64,000 bases of DNA, taken from Streptomyces glomeratus. Lineage in GTDB: Bacteria; Actinomycetota; Actinomycetes; Streptomycetales; Streptomycetaceae. The first letter of the stretch is position 1. Every line of letters starts with the position of its first letter. Below the pieces are notes generated by a model. The model did no database searches, was not told where the DNA came from, and saw only the letters and a program-made list of their open reading frames with translations. Below are positions 26,003 through 34,996 of this stretch, one piece after another. The translations under genes were made by a program, and so were the position numbers. The stretch covers positions 1-64,000 of the forward strand of contig NZ_JAKEEB010000034.1 of assembly GCF_021462825.1 (NCBI RefSeq). The letters run 5' to 3'.

Positions 26003-27316
26003 ATGGGGGGCCTGACAGCCCGTACGCGTAGCCGCGACAGTGGAAGCCGCGCACTGCGGTGGGCCTTCGGCGTGCTCGCAGCCACGGGAATCTGCCTCGC
26101 CTCGACCCCGCCGGTACCGGCACCGGCCGCCCCGGGGGTGCCGACGCGCCTCAGCGACTCCGGCCGCCCGGGATTCGGCCTGTCGGCCAGCACCGAGTGC
26201 GTCTTCGGCGGCGGCGTCATCAAGCCCACGCCCTGGTCGCTCCAACGGATCCTCCTGGACCAGCTGCACGCGCAGGCGACGGGCAAAGGGGTCACCGTCG
26301 CGGTGATCGACACCGGTGTCGACGACTCCAACGTCCAGCTCAGGGGCGCCATGGCCCCCGGAGGCGGCGACTTCGTCGGCTCCACGGACGGCACCCAGGA
26401 CCTCGAGGGCCACGGCACCCGGGTCGCGGGCATCATCGCGGCCCGCCCGCTGAAGGGCACCGGTTTCGAGGGCCTGGCACCCGACGCCAAGATCCTTTCC
26501 TTCCGCTATGCGGGCGGTCAGGACAAGCAGGGTGACTCGCGGACCATGTCGCGTGCGATCAGCGCCGCGGTGGCCAAGGGTGCGAAGATCATCAACATCT
26601 CCTCGGACACCGCGAACAAGCAGGACAACACGGAACTGCGGAACGCCGTGGCGGCGGCCGTACGATCGGGCGCCCTGATCGTGGCGGCCGCCGGCAACGA
26701 CGGAGCCGACGGCACTTCGGCGAAGACCTACCCCGCCTCGTACCCGGGCGTGCTGGCGGTGGCGGCCTCCGACCGCAACGACGAACGCGCCTACTTCTCA
26801 CAGGCGGGCGACTTCGTGGACGTGGCGGCGCCGGGCGTCGACATGGTCTCCACCGTCCCGAAGGGCGGCCAGTGCACCGCCGACGGCACGAGCTTCGCGG
26901 CCCCGTACGTCGCGGGCATCGCGGCCCTGCTCAAGGAGAAGCACCCGAACTGGACGGCGGCCCAGATCACCACCCGAGTCGAAGAGACCGCCGGGCGCCC
27001 GGGCCGCGGCCCCAACCGCTACATCGGCTGGGGCGTCGTCGACCCGGTCGCCGCCCTGTCGGACGATTCCACGCCGGGCAACACGCCCCAACCGGACCCG
27101 CCCATGGCGGCCAGGTCGGGAGGAGTCGTCCCGATGTCCGTGACGATGGGTGAAAGCGAAACGGACCGGCAACGCCGGGTCGCCGTGTACGTGCTGGGCG
27201 TGGGCCTGCTGCTGGTGCTTGTGATCGCGGGAAGCGGCATGGCCCTGAGGGACTGGCGCAGCAAACAAGCCGCAGGGCCTGGACGGACCGGACTTCCGGG
27301 CCAGAGGACGACTTGA
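26003..27316 (+). CDS. mycP: Mycosin, type VII secretion serine protease (first copy)
   Basis: 437 residues from ATG 26003. A signal peptide (ALRWAFGVLAATGICLASTP) leads to a subtilase domain with Asp103 (VIDTGVDD), His137 (GHGTRVAG) and Ser297 (DGTSFAAPYVAG), all intact. A C-terminal membrane helix (VAVYVLGVGLLLVLVIAGSG) and a short basic tail anchor it. Mycosins process ESX substrates and stabilise the translocon. It directly follows the esx pair and overlaps or abuts the next small Esx-like gene. Confidence 0.93.
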   Translation: MGGLTARTRSRDSGSRALRWAFGVLAATGICLASTPPVPAPAAPGVPTRLSDSGRPGFGLSASTECVFGGGVIKPTPWSLQRILLDQLHAQATGKGVTVAVIDTGVDDSNVQLRGAMAPGGGDFVGSTDGTQDLEGHGTRVAGIIAARPLKGTGFEGLAPDAKILSFRYAGGQDKQGDSRTMSRAISAAVAKGAKIINISSDTANKQDNTELRNAVAAAVRSGALIVAAAGNDGADGTSAKTYPASYPGVLAVAASDRNDERAYFSQAGDFVDVAAPGVDMVSTVPKGGQCTADGTSFAAPYVAGIAALLKEKHPNWTAAQITTRVEETAGRPGRGPNRYIGWGVVDPVAALSDDSTPGNTPQPDPPMAARSGGVVPMSVTMGESETDRQRRVAVYVLGVGLLLVLVIAGSGMALRDWRSKQAAGPGRTGLPGQRTT

Positions 27317-27366
27317 GCACCGAGCCGGTGCCGAGAACTTGGAAACAGGGGAGAGGACAACGGGGT

Positions 27367-27717
27367 ATGAGCAACGGAATGCGGGTCGATCTGAGCGCGC
27401 TGGATGAGGTCATCCGCAAGCTCTGGGCGTTGCTGGACGACATGGACAAGGCCGGCACCACGTCGAAGTACGACACGGAGATTCCGATGGACGCCTTCGG
27501 CCAGTCTTGCTATTTCACAGAGGCCAGGGACCTGCACGGGGCTCAGGGCGACATGAAGACCAAGATCGAAGGCATCATCAAGCAGCTTCACGAGTTGATA
27601 GACGACTTCAGCACGAAGACCTCGAAGGTCCGAGACAAGTACAACGACAAGGAACACGAGATCAAGCGAGGCGTGGGGGATGGCTCGGGTGGCTCCAAGA
27701 AGAACCAGCTGGCGTAG
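27367..27717 (+). CDS. Esx-like small helical protein lacking WXG
   Basis: 116 residues from ATG 27367 (TTG 27313 would add 18 residues overlapping mycP). Two long amphipathic helices can be seen (LSALDEVIRKLWALLDDMDK and MKTKIEGIIKQLHELIDDFS), with no WXG at the turn, but Tyr92 to Glu96 (KYNDKEHE) matches the YxxxE secretion signal. It lies between mycP and the large WXG protein at 27759, the position of a heterodimer partner in PE/PPE-like pairs. I infer a secreted or chaperoning partner. Confidence 0.75.
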   Translation: MSNGMRVDLSALDEVIRKLWALLDDMDKAGTTSKYDTEIPMDAFGQSCYFTEARDLHGAQGDMKTKIEGIIKQLHELIDDFSTKTSKVRDKYNDKEHEIKRGVGDGSGGSKKNQLA

Positions 27718-27758
27718 TCGTCGTTTTCCGGAAATAGCACTGACGAGGGGAGTTGGCC

Positions 27759-29321
27759 GTGGCCGACGCTAGAGGGGACTACGAGGCCAGCAAGCAGTAC
27801 GCCGCGCACCAGGATAAGGAGAGGAAGGAAGAGCACAAGAAGGACCACGACCGCCTCATCGAGTCGGACAAGGTCGCACACCAGGGCCATGGCGGACGCC
27901 CCACAGGCCTCAAGACCGACTTCATGTCCTACTCGATCAACGGCCTGCGCCAGATGATCCTGGACTCCAACCCCGGCAAGGTCGCCGAGGTCGGCGGTCA
28001 CTGGAAGAAGGTCCACGAGATCCTCTCCGGCGGCGACGGGGACGGCAAGACCGGCGGCGTCGACACGCAGCCGGCCAAGGGCAGCATCGCCGGGCTGCTC
28101 CAGACTGCGGTCGACAACGTCCTCGAACACTGGGAAGGCCAGGCGGCCGACGCCTTCCGCCGCAAGGCGGACCACATCGGCGTCCAGATCCGCAACGGGT
28201 CCGCGCACGCCAACTTCATGGCGGAGCAGCTCTTCGCGATCAGCAAGGACCTCGACGCCTCCAAGGCGAAGATGGAGGAGATCAAGGAACCCTCCCTTGC
28301 CGAGCGCGCGAGCGACAAGCTCAACGACGACGGCCGCGACGACTCCCAGATGAAGAAGGACCTCGCCTCAGGCGTCAGCGCGGACACGGCCGCCAAGGCG
28401 AACGAGAAGAACCTTTCACTCACCAAGGAACGGCAGTTGCAGGCTGTTGCGGTGATGGAGGAGTTGGCGGCCAACTACAACGTTTATGCGAAGAACCTTA
28501 GTCAGAGTGGGCAGAGAGGCGAGAAGGAAGGAGTCACGCCACCGAACAACAACGTGACGATGCCTCCCCCCGTCTCGCCCCCCAGCGTGTCACCTGCGGG
28601 GCCGGGGACAGGGCGTGCGGCCAATAAGCCGTGGAGCGCAGGCCCAACGACCAGCATCAAGCCAGCTCCCGCAGTTCCTGGCAACCGGGGCATCTCGGGA
28701 GGCCTCCCGGCTCCTCGAGACGGCGGCATCCACGGAGGATCGCAGCTTCCTACCGCTAAGACGAAGGTTGACGACATCGCGCCTCTCCCGACGCCGGGAG
28801 CCGGCCCAGGAGCTCGAGGGTTCGGCGACGGCGGCGGTGGCGGCGGTATCCGCGCGGCTGGAACTCAGACTCCGGACATTGTGAGTACTGGCGGAGCATC
28901 CAGTCTGCCGCGCGGCGGTCTTGGCCTGCCGGGGGGTCGCAGTGGCCTGGCTGGCGGCGCCACGGCAGCAGGTCGCGGTGCCGGAGGTCGGTCCGGCATG
29001 GGCGGCATGGGCGCTGGAGGTGGCGCGGCGGGTCGAGGCGGTGCCAGCCTTGGCGGCCGTGGAGCACTCGCGAGGGCCCGTGGCGGTGTGATCGGCGCGG
29101 CCAAGGGAGTCACCAAGGGTGCCGGTGGCGGCGCGGGCCTGCACGGCAGCCGCGGCGGAACTCAGCGAGGGGCCATGGCCGGAGGTATGGGCGGCCGCAA
29201 CGGCCGACGCTCCGAGGAAGAGAACAGCCACGGCGAGCGTCCCGACTACCTTGTCGAGGACGAAGAGACCTGGATCTCGGAAGAGGACCGCAACCGCAAC
29301 GTACCGCGGACCATCGAGTAG
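27759..29321 (+). CDS. Large WXG-domain type VII substrate with Gly-rich tail
   Basis: 520 residues from GTG 27759 (GAGGGGAG upstream; TTG 27753 possible). Order: a charged coiled-coil-like start, an Esx-like helical region with Trp125-Glu-Gly127 (LEHWEGQAADAFRRK), helices to about 250, then a Pro- and very Gly-rich low-complexity region. The end is charged, containing RPDYLVEDEETW and NVPRTIE. I recall similar tails in other Streptomyces large WXG proteins beside mycosins. It may be a cell-envelope substrate processed by the flanking mycosin; that is inference. Confidence 0.78.
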   Translation: MADARGDYEASKQYAAHQDKERKEEHKKDHDRLIESDKVAHQGHGGRPTGLKTDFMSYSINGLRQMILDSNPGKVAEVGGHWKKVHEILSGGDGDGKTGGVDTQPAKGSIAGLLQTAVDNVLEHWEGQAADAFRRKADHIGVQIRNGSAHANFMAEQLFAISKDLDASKAKMEEIKEPSLAERASDKLNDDGRDDSQMKKDLASGVSADTAAKANEKNLSLTKERQLQAVAVMEELAANYNVYAKNLSQSGQRGEKEGVTPPNNNVTMPPPVSPPSVSPAGPGTGRAANKPWSAGPTTSIKPAPAVPGNRGISGGLPAPRDGGIHGGSQLPTAKTKVDDIAPLPTPGAGPGARGFGDGGGGGGIRAAGTQTPDIVSTGGASSLPRGGLGLPGGRSGLAGGATAAGRGAGGRSGMGGMGAGGGAAGRGGASLGGRGALARARGGVIGAAKGVTKGAGGGAGLHGSRGGTQRGAMAGGMGGRNGRRSEEENSHGERPDYLVEDEETWISEEDRNRNVPRTIE

Positions 29322-29408
29322 GTATCCAACCGGGGCGGGCAGAGAGCCATCGACTGCCCATGTGTGAAGGCTGGCGGGGTCAGCCCTAGCTGAGTGAGGA
29401 GCAAGGAA

Positions 29409-30728
29409 TTGGGTTTCAAACGAGTGTCGGCCGCGACGGGAGTCGTGGCCCTGACAGGAGCCTTGCTCCTCACTTCAGCCCCCACTGCCTCAGCGGATTA
29501 CATCCGCGACAAACAGTGGGTCATCGACGTTATGAACTTCAAGAAAGTTTGGTCAGAATCAGAGGGGCAAGGTGTCACTGTTGCAGTTGTCGACACCGGA
29601 GTAGACGGCAGTCACCCTGACCTCACGGGACAGGTCCTAGAAGGAAAAGATTTCACGGGTAAGGGCGGAGGTGTCCACAGTGATTTCACTGGTCACGGCA
29701 CCGGAATGGCTAGCCTCATCGCGGGGCACGGGCATGGAGCGGATGGCTCGTCAGGCGTAATCGGCCTCGCGCGGAAGGCTAAGATCCTGCCAGTGAGGGC
29801 TGGAACGGGCAACGAATTCGATGACAACCAGTGGGCGCAGGGAGTCCGGTACGCAGTTGATCACGGCGCGTCCGTGATCAACCTGTCCTTCGGTGATTCT
29901 CTTGCTCGCCCCGGTTCGGAAGGCGCAAAGGCAATTAAGTATGCCCAGGAGCATGATGCCGTTGTCGTCGCATCGGCAGGAAATGATGGCGCCGGTCAGT
30001 TGGAATACCCGGCCAAGCTGCCTGGAGTAATTTCAGTAGGGGCAGTCGATAATAATCTCACCCTGTGGGAAAATTCCAACTACGGCACAGGGCTGACGCT
30101 GACTGCCCCTGGTGTCAAGCTTGTCCAAGCTGATCCTACCGAGTCCAGCGGCTACGCGGAGGGAACAGGGACATCAGACGCTACCGCGTACGTCTCCGCC
30201 ACAGCAGCCCTGATCCGCGCCAAATACCCCAACCTCACCGCAGGCCAGGTCATCAACCGCCTGATCAAGTCCGCAACCTTCCTCAACCACGATGTCAAGA
30301 AGGCACCCGACGAGGAGTACGGATACGGCATTATCCGCCCGTACAAGGCGCTGACGATGGACATCCCCGCCGGCCCCAAGGAGGGCCCCCTGGCCCAGGC
30401 GTCGCCGTCCACGTCCACGAACTCCGGCACCGCCTCCGGGGACAACGACAGCACGAGTAAAGTCAAGAAAAAGAAGAAGTCCTCCTCCGGAAGCATCTTC
30501 CTTATCGCCGGCGTCGCAGGCGTTGTGGTCGTCGGCGCCATCCTCTTCGCGGTAATCCGCAGCCGCCGCAACCGCGGCAGCGGCGGCCCCGGCTCCGGCG
30601 GCGGAATCCCTCCTCAGGGCACGGGCTACCCGCCCCAGCACCCCACGTACCCGCCTGCCCAACAGCCGTACCAGTCCCAGCAGCACCCCAGCCCATACAC
30701 TCAGCAACCACCGCACCAGGGGCAGTAG
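29409..30728 (+). CDS. mycP: Mycosin, type VII secretion serine protease (second copy)
   Basis: 439 residues. TTG 29409 is chosen because GAGGAG (29396-29401) is 7 bases upstream; GTG 29394 has no such site. A signal peptide (VVALTGALLLTSAPTASA) precedes a subtilase with Asp62 (VVDTGVDG), His96 (GHGTGMAS) and Ser256 (GTSDATAYV). A Ser/Thr/Lys linker, a membrane helix (SIFLIAGVAGVVVVGAILFA) and a Pro/Gln cytosolic tail follow. Roughly 29410-30180 is clearly poorer in GC and uses A/T-ending codons, while the rest is normal, suggesting a mosaic gene. Confidence 0.92.
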   Translation: MGFKRVSAATGVVALTGALLLTSAPTASADYIRDKQWVIDVMNFKKVWSESEGQGVTVAVVDTGVDGSHPDLTGQVLEGKDFTGKGGGVHSDFTGHGTGMASLIAGHGHGADGSSGVIGLARKAKILPVRAGTGNEFDDNQWAQGVRYAVDHGASVINLSFGDSLARPGSEGAKAIKYAQEHDAVVVASAGNDGAGQLEYPAKLPGVISVGAVDNNLTLWENSNYGTGLTLTAPGVKLVQADPTESSGYAEGTGTSDATAYVSATAALIRAKYPNLTAGQVINRLIKSATFLNHDVKKAPDEEYGYGIIRPYKALTMDIPAGPKEGPLAQASPSTSTNSGTASGDNDSTSKVKKKKKSSSGSIFLIAGVAGVVVVGAILFAVIRSRRNRGSGGPGSGGGIPPQGTGYPPQHPTYPPAQQPYQSQQHPSPYTQQPPHQGQ

Positions 30729-31017
30729 GCACCTGGTCCAGGTCTCGATCAGACTGTTCACTGCGCCCAGTCCACGTTGGACGGGGCTGAGTCACTCACT
30801 ATCTGGCCGATCGCGTATTGCGGCCTATTCAAGGTGTATGTGAGTGGTGTGCTTTCTGACGTCCCCTGACGTGGGCCGCCATCACTCATCCTTGCCGCCA
30901 TCGACTTATGTGATCGAATCTTGTCCGGATTGGGTTGGTCAGAGAGATTCTCCAAGGCTTGTATGCCTCCATGCATGGTCTGTTCGGCATACCCGAAACC
31001 AGGATAGGAGCCGCTTC
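30729..31017. other. Non-coding leader before the Esx-like effector cassette
   Basis: 289 bases without a credible gene. It is AT-richer than average, holds a small GTCCA/TGGAC repeat near 30770, and ends in AGGATAGGAG before ATG 31018. It marks a new transcription unit after the second mycosin. Nothing else is seen. Confidence 0.45.
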
Positions 31018-31344
31018 ATGGGGGACCATTTCAAAACGGATACGGATCAGTTGGGGCAGTTCCTCAAAACTCTGGAGGGCTGCGTCAGGGATCTGAATGA
31101 GGCACGTTCGGCGTTGGCTCATGTTCGTGCGGACCAGATCGGCACCAAGCGTCTGGATGAGGCGTGCGACGGATTCCAGGCACGCTGGAAGTACGGATCC
31201 GAGCAGACCAAGCAGATGATCGACGCCGTCAGTGAAGGCGTGAAGTCCAACAAGAAGAGCTACGAAGAGGTCGAGGAAGCCTTGGAGAAGGCCTTCAAGC
31301 ACATTGCAGAGCAGGGCACTTCAGGTGGAGGAAGCGCGAAGTAA
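31018..31344 (+). CDS. Esx-like small protein, partner of the next substrate
   Basis: 108 residues from ATG 31018 (TAGGAG upstream). Helical hairpin; the turn has Trp57 in QARWKYGSEQ, not a strict WXG. Tyr82 to Glu86 (SYEEVEEALE) gives YxxxE. A Gly/Ser/Lys tail follows. Its stop overlaps the next start (TAATG), so the two are coupled, as in Esx partner pairs. Function as a co-secreted chaperone-partner is inferred. Confidence 0.8.
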   Translation: MGDHFKTDTDQLGQFLKTLEGCVRDLNEARSALAHVRADQIGTKRLDEACDGFQARWKYGSEQTKQMIDAVSEGVKSNKKSYEEVEEALEKAFKHIAEQGTSGGGSAK

Positions 31345-32624
31345 TGGCGGCGAATCCCTACCCCAACCTCGGCTGGAACCCTGTACCCGGCATACCCAGT
31401 GAAGTCAACGCGCTGAGGCAGAAGGTCGCTTCCGCCGCCACCGCGCTGCGTAGCTGCCACACACAGCTCGAGAAGCTGATCGGCGAGAGCAGCTACTGGG
31501 AAGGCGATGCGGCGAAGGCCTTCCGCGAGGCGATCGATGGTGAGCTGCCGACCTACATCAAGAATGCTGCCCGCTCCCTGGAAAAGGCGTCCGCGCAACT
31601 CGGTAGCTGGGACGGCTATCTTACGTCCAATCGCGACTTGGCAAGAAAGTACGACGATGCGGCGGCCGAGAAAAAGACCGCGATCGCATCGGCCAAGGAA
31701 CGTCACGCCCAAGCCGAGCAGCACCCGGACCTCAAGCTCGCCGGCCAGAAGTTCCCCACTCAGGAAGAGGCGGACGCGGCGACGGTGCGGCTGCGTGCGG
31801 CTGAGCGCAGCCTCAACGAAGCGACCATCGCGCTGAACAAGGCCAATAGCGAGTACGACGACATCATTGCCAAGGCACAGACGCTGGAGACCACACACGC
31901 CGACAACGCCGAGACGGTCGCCAAGTCACTCGACGATGCCACGGACAAACTGGCACCGAAGGAGCCGGGTTGGCTGAGCAAGGCCGTCGACGCCATTTGG
32001 GACGGCATCAAGGCGACTGGTGATTTCCTGCTGGAACATGCGGGAACGATCGGTGCCATCGCCGGTCTGCTCGCCCTCTTTCCCACTCCGCTGTCGCCGC
32101 TGTTCGCAGGCATCGCGGTGGTGGCGAGTGCGGCGTCCATGTCCAAGAACTTGGCCGATCCGAAGTTCAGAAGCGACTTGTTCGGCGGTGGGAGCGGTAT
32201 GGACATGTTCTCCGCATGGGCCTCCGTTGCCGGTGACACAGTCGGCATGATTCCGGGAGTAACGGCCCTGGGAATGGCGGCGAAGGAAGTGGCCGAGGGT
32301 GTGAGCATGGCGGGCAGAATGGGCGTAGCAGTGTCAAACACCGAGAAGGTTGGCGCCTTCGCCAGGGAGATTGTCCCCGCCTTCTCGAAGAGTGCCGCAG
32401 ACGAAACCGCCGAGGCGTGGCGTCTTGCAGGGGAAAGCGCCGGTGGCTCGGGCAAGCTGATGGGTGCGATCAGCGCCAGCGGTCTGAACGTCGCGGCGAA
32501 TCTGGTGTCCTCTGCGGAGAGCTTCGGACTGGTTTCCGATGACGGCGCCGAACACAACACCGCAGAAAGCACGAAGGCTGCTGCCACGCTGCACGACATT
32601 GCGGGGCTGTTGGGATGGGCGTAG
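31344..32624 (+). CDS. Putative T7SS effector with N-terminal WXG secretion domain
   Basis: 426 residues from ATG 31344. Residues 1-95 look like the T7SS secretion-signal domain (PYPNLGWNPVPGIPSEVNAL and SSYWEGDAAKAFRE, Trp52/Gly54). A long coiled coil follows to about 200, then a hydrophobic block (about 225-265, GAIAGLLALFPTPLSPLFAG). The C-terminal 150 residues are helical and match nothing I know. Together with the two genes behind it, one a membrane protein, this has the form of an effector and protection cassette. Confidence 0.72.
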   Translation: MAANPYPNLGWNPVPGIPSEVNALRQKVASAATALRSCHTQLEKLIGESSYWEGDAAKAFREAIDGELPTYIKNAARSLEKASAQLGSWDGYLTSNRDLARKYDDAAAEKKTAIASAKERHAQAEQHPDLKLAGQKFPTQEEADAATVRLRAAERSLNEATIALNKANSEYDDIIAKAQTLETTHADNAETVAKSLDDATDKLAPKEPGWLSKAVDAIWDGIKATGDFLLEHAGTIGAIAGLLALFPTPLSPLFAGIAVVASAASMSKNLADPKFRSDLFGGGSGMDMFSAWASVAGDTVGMIPGVTALGMAAKEVAEGVSMAGRMGVAVSNTEKVGAFAREIVPAFSKSAADETAEAWRLAGESAGGSGKLMGAISASGLNVAANLVSSAESFGLVSDDGAEHNTAESTKAAATLHDIAGLLGWA

Positions 32625-32658
32625 AGAAAATCGCAGCGCCTGAAGGGCTGATCGCACA

Positions 32659-33363
32659 GTGACTGATGTCTTCACCGAGGCAGGGACCCAGCCGAAGCCC
32701 GTCCTCTGGTATGGGCTCCCGTACGGCTATCTACAGCTGGACCTCGACCCGCCCGTCGAGCGGGTCGTGGAACTGATCAAGCAGGTACTCAGTCTGCCGG
32801 ACGACTTGCGCGACCGTGCGGAACGCGTCGTGCGGTTCTACACAGGCGTCGTGGGTCTGCTGAACGCGCAGAACGTGCTGGGGTGCGCAATGGGCCTGCA
32901 CCCGGACGAGGGTGACGGATTCACATCCTCCGTGCTTACCGTGTCAACCTTCCCGGTAACCGCTGACAACGCCAAGCTCGTACTCGCCAGTCTGGCGGGA
33001 ACCGCTGCCGACCGGCCGGACGAAGGCATGCGGCCGCTGGAGCTGCCGTGTGGAACGGGGTTCCTCGCGGAGAAAAGGCGACGCGCGCCCGCACCGGGCG
33101 TGCCGCCCGAGGGTAGTGACACGCCCCTGGAGGGTACGGTCTGGCAGGGGACAGTTGCGGTGACCGGCCCAGGCACACGCGACATCGCTGTGGTGCAGTT
33201 GGTGACATCCGCAGTGGATCTCGCTGATTCCTATCGGGACGTGCTGCTCGGCGTCGCGCACACTCTGTCGTTCACCGATCCTGCGCTTATGAATTCCGCA
33301 GACAGCGGCAGCGTCATTCCGGGATCTGGGCCTGCCGATGCTATCTGGAATGACTTCGGTTAG
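32659..33363 (+). CDS. Unknown protein downstream of the T7SS effector
   Basis: 234 residues from GTG 32659, 34 bases after the effector. No signal peptide or membrane helix. Mixed alpha/beta sequence with VWQGTVAVTGPGTRDIAVVQ, then SYRDVLLGVAHTLSFTDP, a pattern I loosely associate with LpqN-like or DUF1795-like folds. I do not assign a family. Being between the effector and a membrane protein, it could be a chaperone or an immunity factor; both are guesses. Confidence 0.65.
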   Translation: MTDVFTEAGTQPKPVLWYGLPYGYLQLDLDPPVERVVELIKQVLSLPDDLRDRAERVVRFYTGVVGLLNAQNVLGCAMGLHPDEGDGFTSSVLTVSTFPVTADNAKLVLASLAGTAADRPDEGMRPLELPCGTGFLAEKRRRAPAPGVPPEGSDTPLEGTVWQGTVAVTGPGTRDIAVVQLVTSAVDLADSYRDVLLGVAHTLSFTDPALMNSADSGSVIPGSGPADAIWNDFG

Positions 33364-33391
33364 TTGAACACCAGAACCGGAAGGAGATGAG

Positions 33392-34033
33392 ATGTCGGAG
33401 AGTCCTCCGGGAACTGCCACGCCCGAGGCCGTGCATGTCGAGCGGGTGATGAAGCAGAATTACATCGCCTTGGTCAAGCTTCTTGCTGTGCGAATAGTCG
33501 TTATTGCAGTCCTGATTGCGGTGCCGATGGCTCTTTACGGGGCGGGCGCCCCGAACAGCTTGTTCCTGGTGCTGCCCGTCATCCCTGCAATGTTCTTGTT
33601 GATCCTTACGGCCTACCGTCTTTGGGCCGGCGTCCGACTGGCCCAATGTCGGAAGGTGTTGCTCCACTACCCTCTTGAATTCCATACACGCGTGGTTAAG
33701 AAGAGTTCGCTCTGGACCGAGTACGGCACTGTTTTTGAGGTCAAGATCTCCACGCGGGGCGAGCACGGGGCTCCATTGATGAAAGCGATCAATGCCGCCG
33801 GTCGTCGCCGTTGGCCGGAGGGCACGGAGAACGGGGTGTGGGTCGCAGGGGACCTTGCTTTCGGTGGGGTGATGGTCGTGCCGGGTAGCAATGCGATGCT
33901 GTTCTTGAATCCTGCGGATTGGGACAAGCTGGCCCCCAGGCGGGAGGAGGCCGGAGCGGAACGTATCGCGCGAGCGCAGCAGGCAGGCATCAACAGGCGC
34001 AATTGGCGGAAGCCGATTCTGCTGCGCGGGTAG
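33392..34033 (+). CDS. Two-helix membrane protein of the effector cassette
   Basis: 213 residues from ATG 33392 (GGAAGGAG upstream). Two membrane helices at about 33-50 and 55-74 (AVRIVVIAVLIAVPMALYGA; LFLVLPVIPAMFLLILTAYR) form a hairpin, then a cytosolic domain of about 140 residues with VWVAGDLAFGGVMVVPGSNA. Part of the gene is lower in GC. No family is recognised. Membrane immunity proteins against membrane-acting effectors often look like this, but that is inference. Confidence 0.68.
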   Translation: MSESPPGTATPEAVHVERVMKQNYIALVKLLAVRIVVIAVLIAVPMALYGAGAPNSLFLVLPVIPAMFLLILTAYRLWAGVRLAQCRKVLLHYPLEFHTRVVKKSSLWTEYGTVFEVKISTRGEHGAPLMKAINAAGRRRWPEGTENGVWVAGDLAFGGVMVVPGSNAMLFLNPADWDKLAPRREEAGAERIARAQQAGINRRNWRKPILLRG

Positions 34034-34055
34034 CTGACAGGGGGCCGGTCGTCGC

Positions 34056-34620
34056 TTCATCCAGTCCGTTTGGCAGGTACTGGCTCTGTATGCACAAGTG
34101 CTTGGACTCTCGGAGCCCTCGAGTGTCGTAAAGGCCTCACAGGCCGCCGGAGGAGCGCACGCACGGCTCGATCCCGGAGCTGCCCTCAGTGCCACGGACG
34201 CTCCCTTCAAGGCGCGGTCCGCAGATTCGAAGCCTCACCTGGATGGCAGAGCTGTTACGCGCAGGCGGCACAGATGGCGTGCCAGTTTGCGGAGTTCCTC
34301 AAGCCGTTCCAAGTGATGTTCAGCGACTTGCTCGTCATCTGGCTGGTCAACCTGCTAGCGGCTGACGCCGTCAACGCCATCCCCGTCGGCGGGCAGCTCG
34401 CCTCGGCGGCCATGTTCGCTCTGGCTGCGGCGCAGGCCATCCGGCTGATGGAGATGTGGGCGGAGGCGGCCGAGGCCTTCGACAAGGTGGCGATGGCCAT
34501 GACCGCGCTGGGCGTGGCCATCTCCACGGCCGTCAACGGGTTCTCGGCCGCGGACGGCTTCCTCAGGTGGGCGGTGGCTACGACCACCGGGCGGTATAGC
34601 GGAGAAGACGGTCCCGGATC
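34056..34620 (+). pseudogene. Frameshifted remnant of an Esx/WXG-like gene
   Basis: Two frames each look coding over part of the stretch. One (about 34056-34200) reads VWQVLALYAQVLGLSEPSSV without a usable start. The other (about 34205-34590) reads FEASPGWQSCYAQAAQMACQ, then the hydrophobic helix SDLLVIWLVNLLAADAVNAI, then MEMWAEAAEAFDKVAMAMTA. This looks like a helical WXG-type protein split by a frameshift near 34200 and lacking its beginning. It could also be two small genes, but neither has a good ribosome site. Confidence 0.45.
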
Positions 34621-34905
34621 ATGGAATTCTTCGGCGGCGGCTACGGGCTCGAGCGCTTCCTCACGCGTTGCCTCTATCCGAGCCTCGGATCGGTGCCGGT
34701 CTGCTGGTGCGCCATGGTCTTCTTCATCAAGGAAGAGGGCTGGCACTTCAGCTTCCTCCTCTGTGGCTTCCTTCCACCGGTCGCCGCCTATCTGGGGTTC
34801 AGGGGCAAACGGGAGATCCGTACGGGGACGGCGGCTGCGGCGGCCGCACTCGCCCTTGCCACACTGCCGCTGACGTTCGTGCCGGCGTCCCTCGAGATGT
34901 CGTAG
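34621..34905 (+). CDS. Small putative membrane protein
   Basis: 94 residues from ATG 34621; only a distant GGAGAAGACGG precedes it. Hydrophobic segments VCWCAMVFFI, FSFLLCGFLPPVAAYLGF and AAAAALALATLPLTFV suggest two or three membrane passes. No family is recognised. It may be the immunity or tail gene of the decayed Esx-like unit upstream. The call is uncertain because it lies in a degraded stretch. Confidence 0.42.
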   Translation: MEFFGGGYGLERFLTRCLYPSLGSVPVCWCAMVFFIKEEGWHFSFLLCGFLPPVAAYLGFRGKREIRTGTAAAAAALALATLPLTFVPASLEMS

Positions 34906-34996
34906 AAGGATCGGCTTGTCGTGCGGCGACAGTGCCGTGGCGAGCACGTCGGCCCCGGCGCTCCCTCGTTTACGTGAAGACGCGCCGGGGCTTCCG

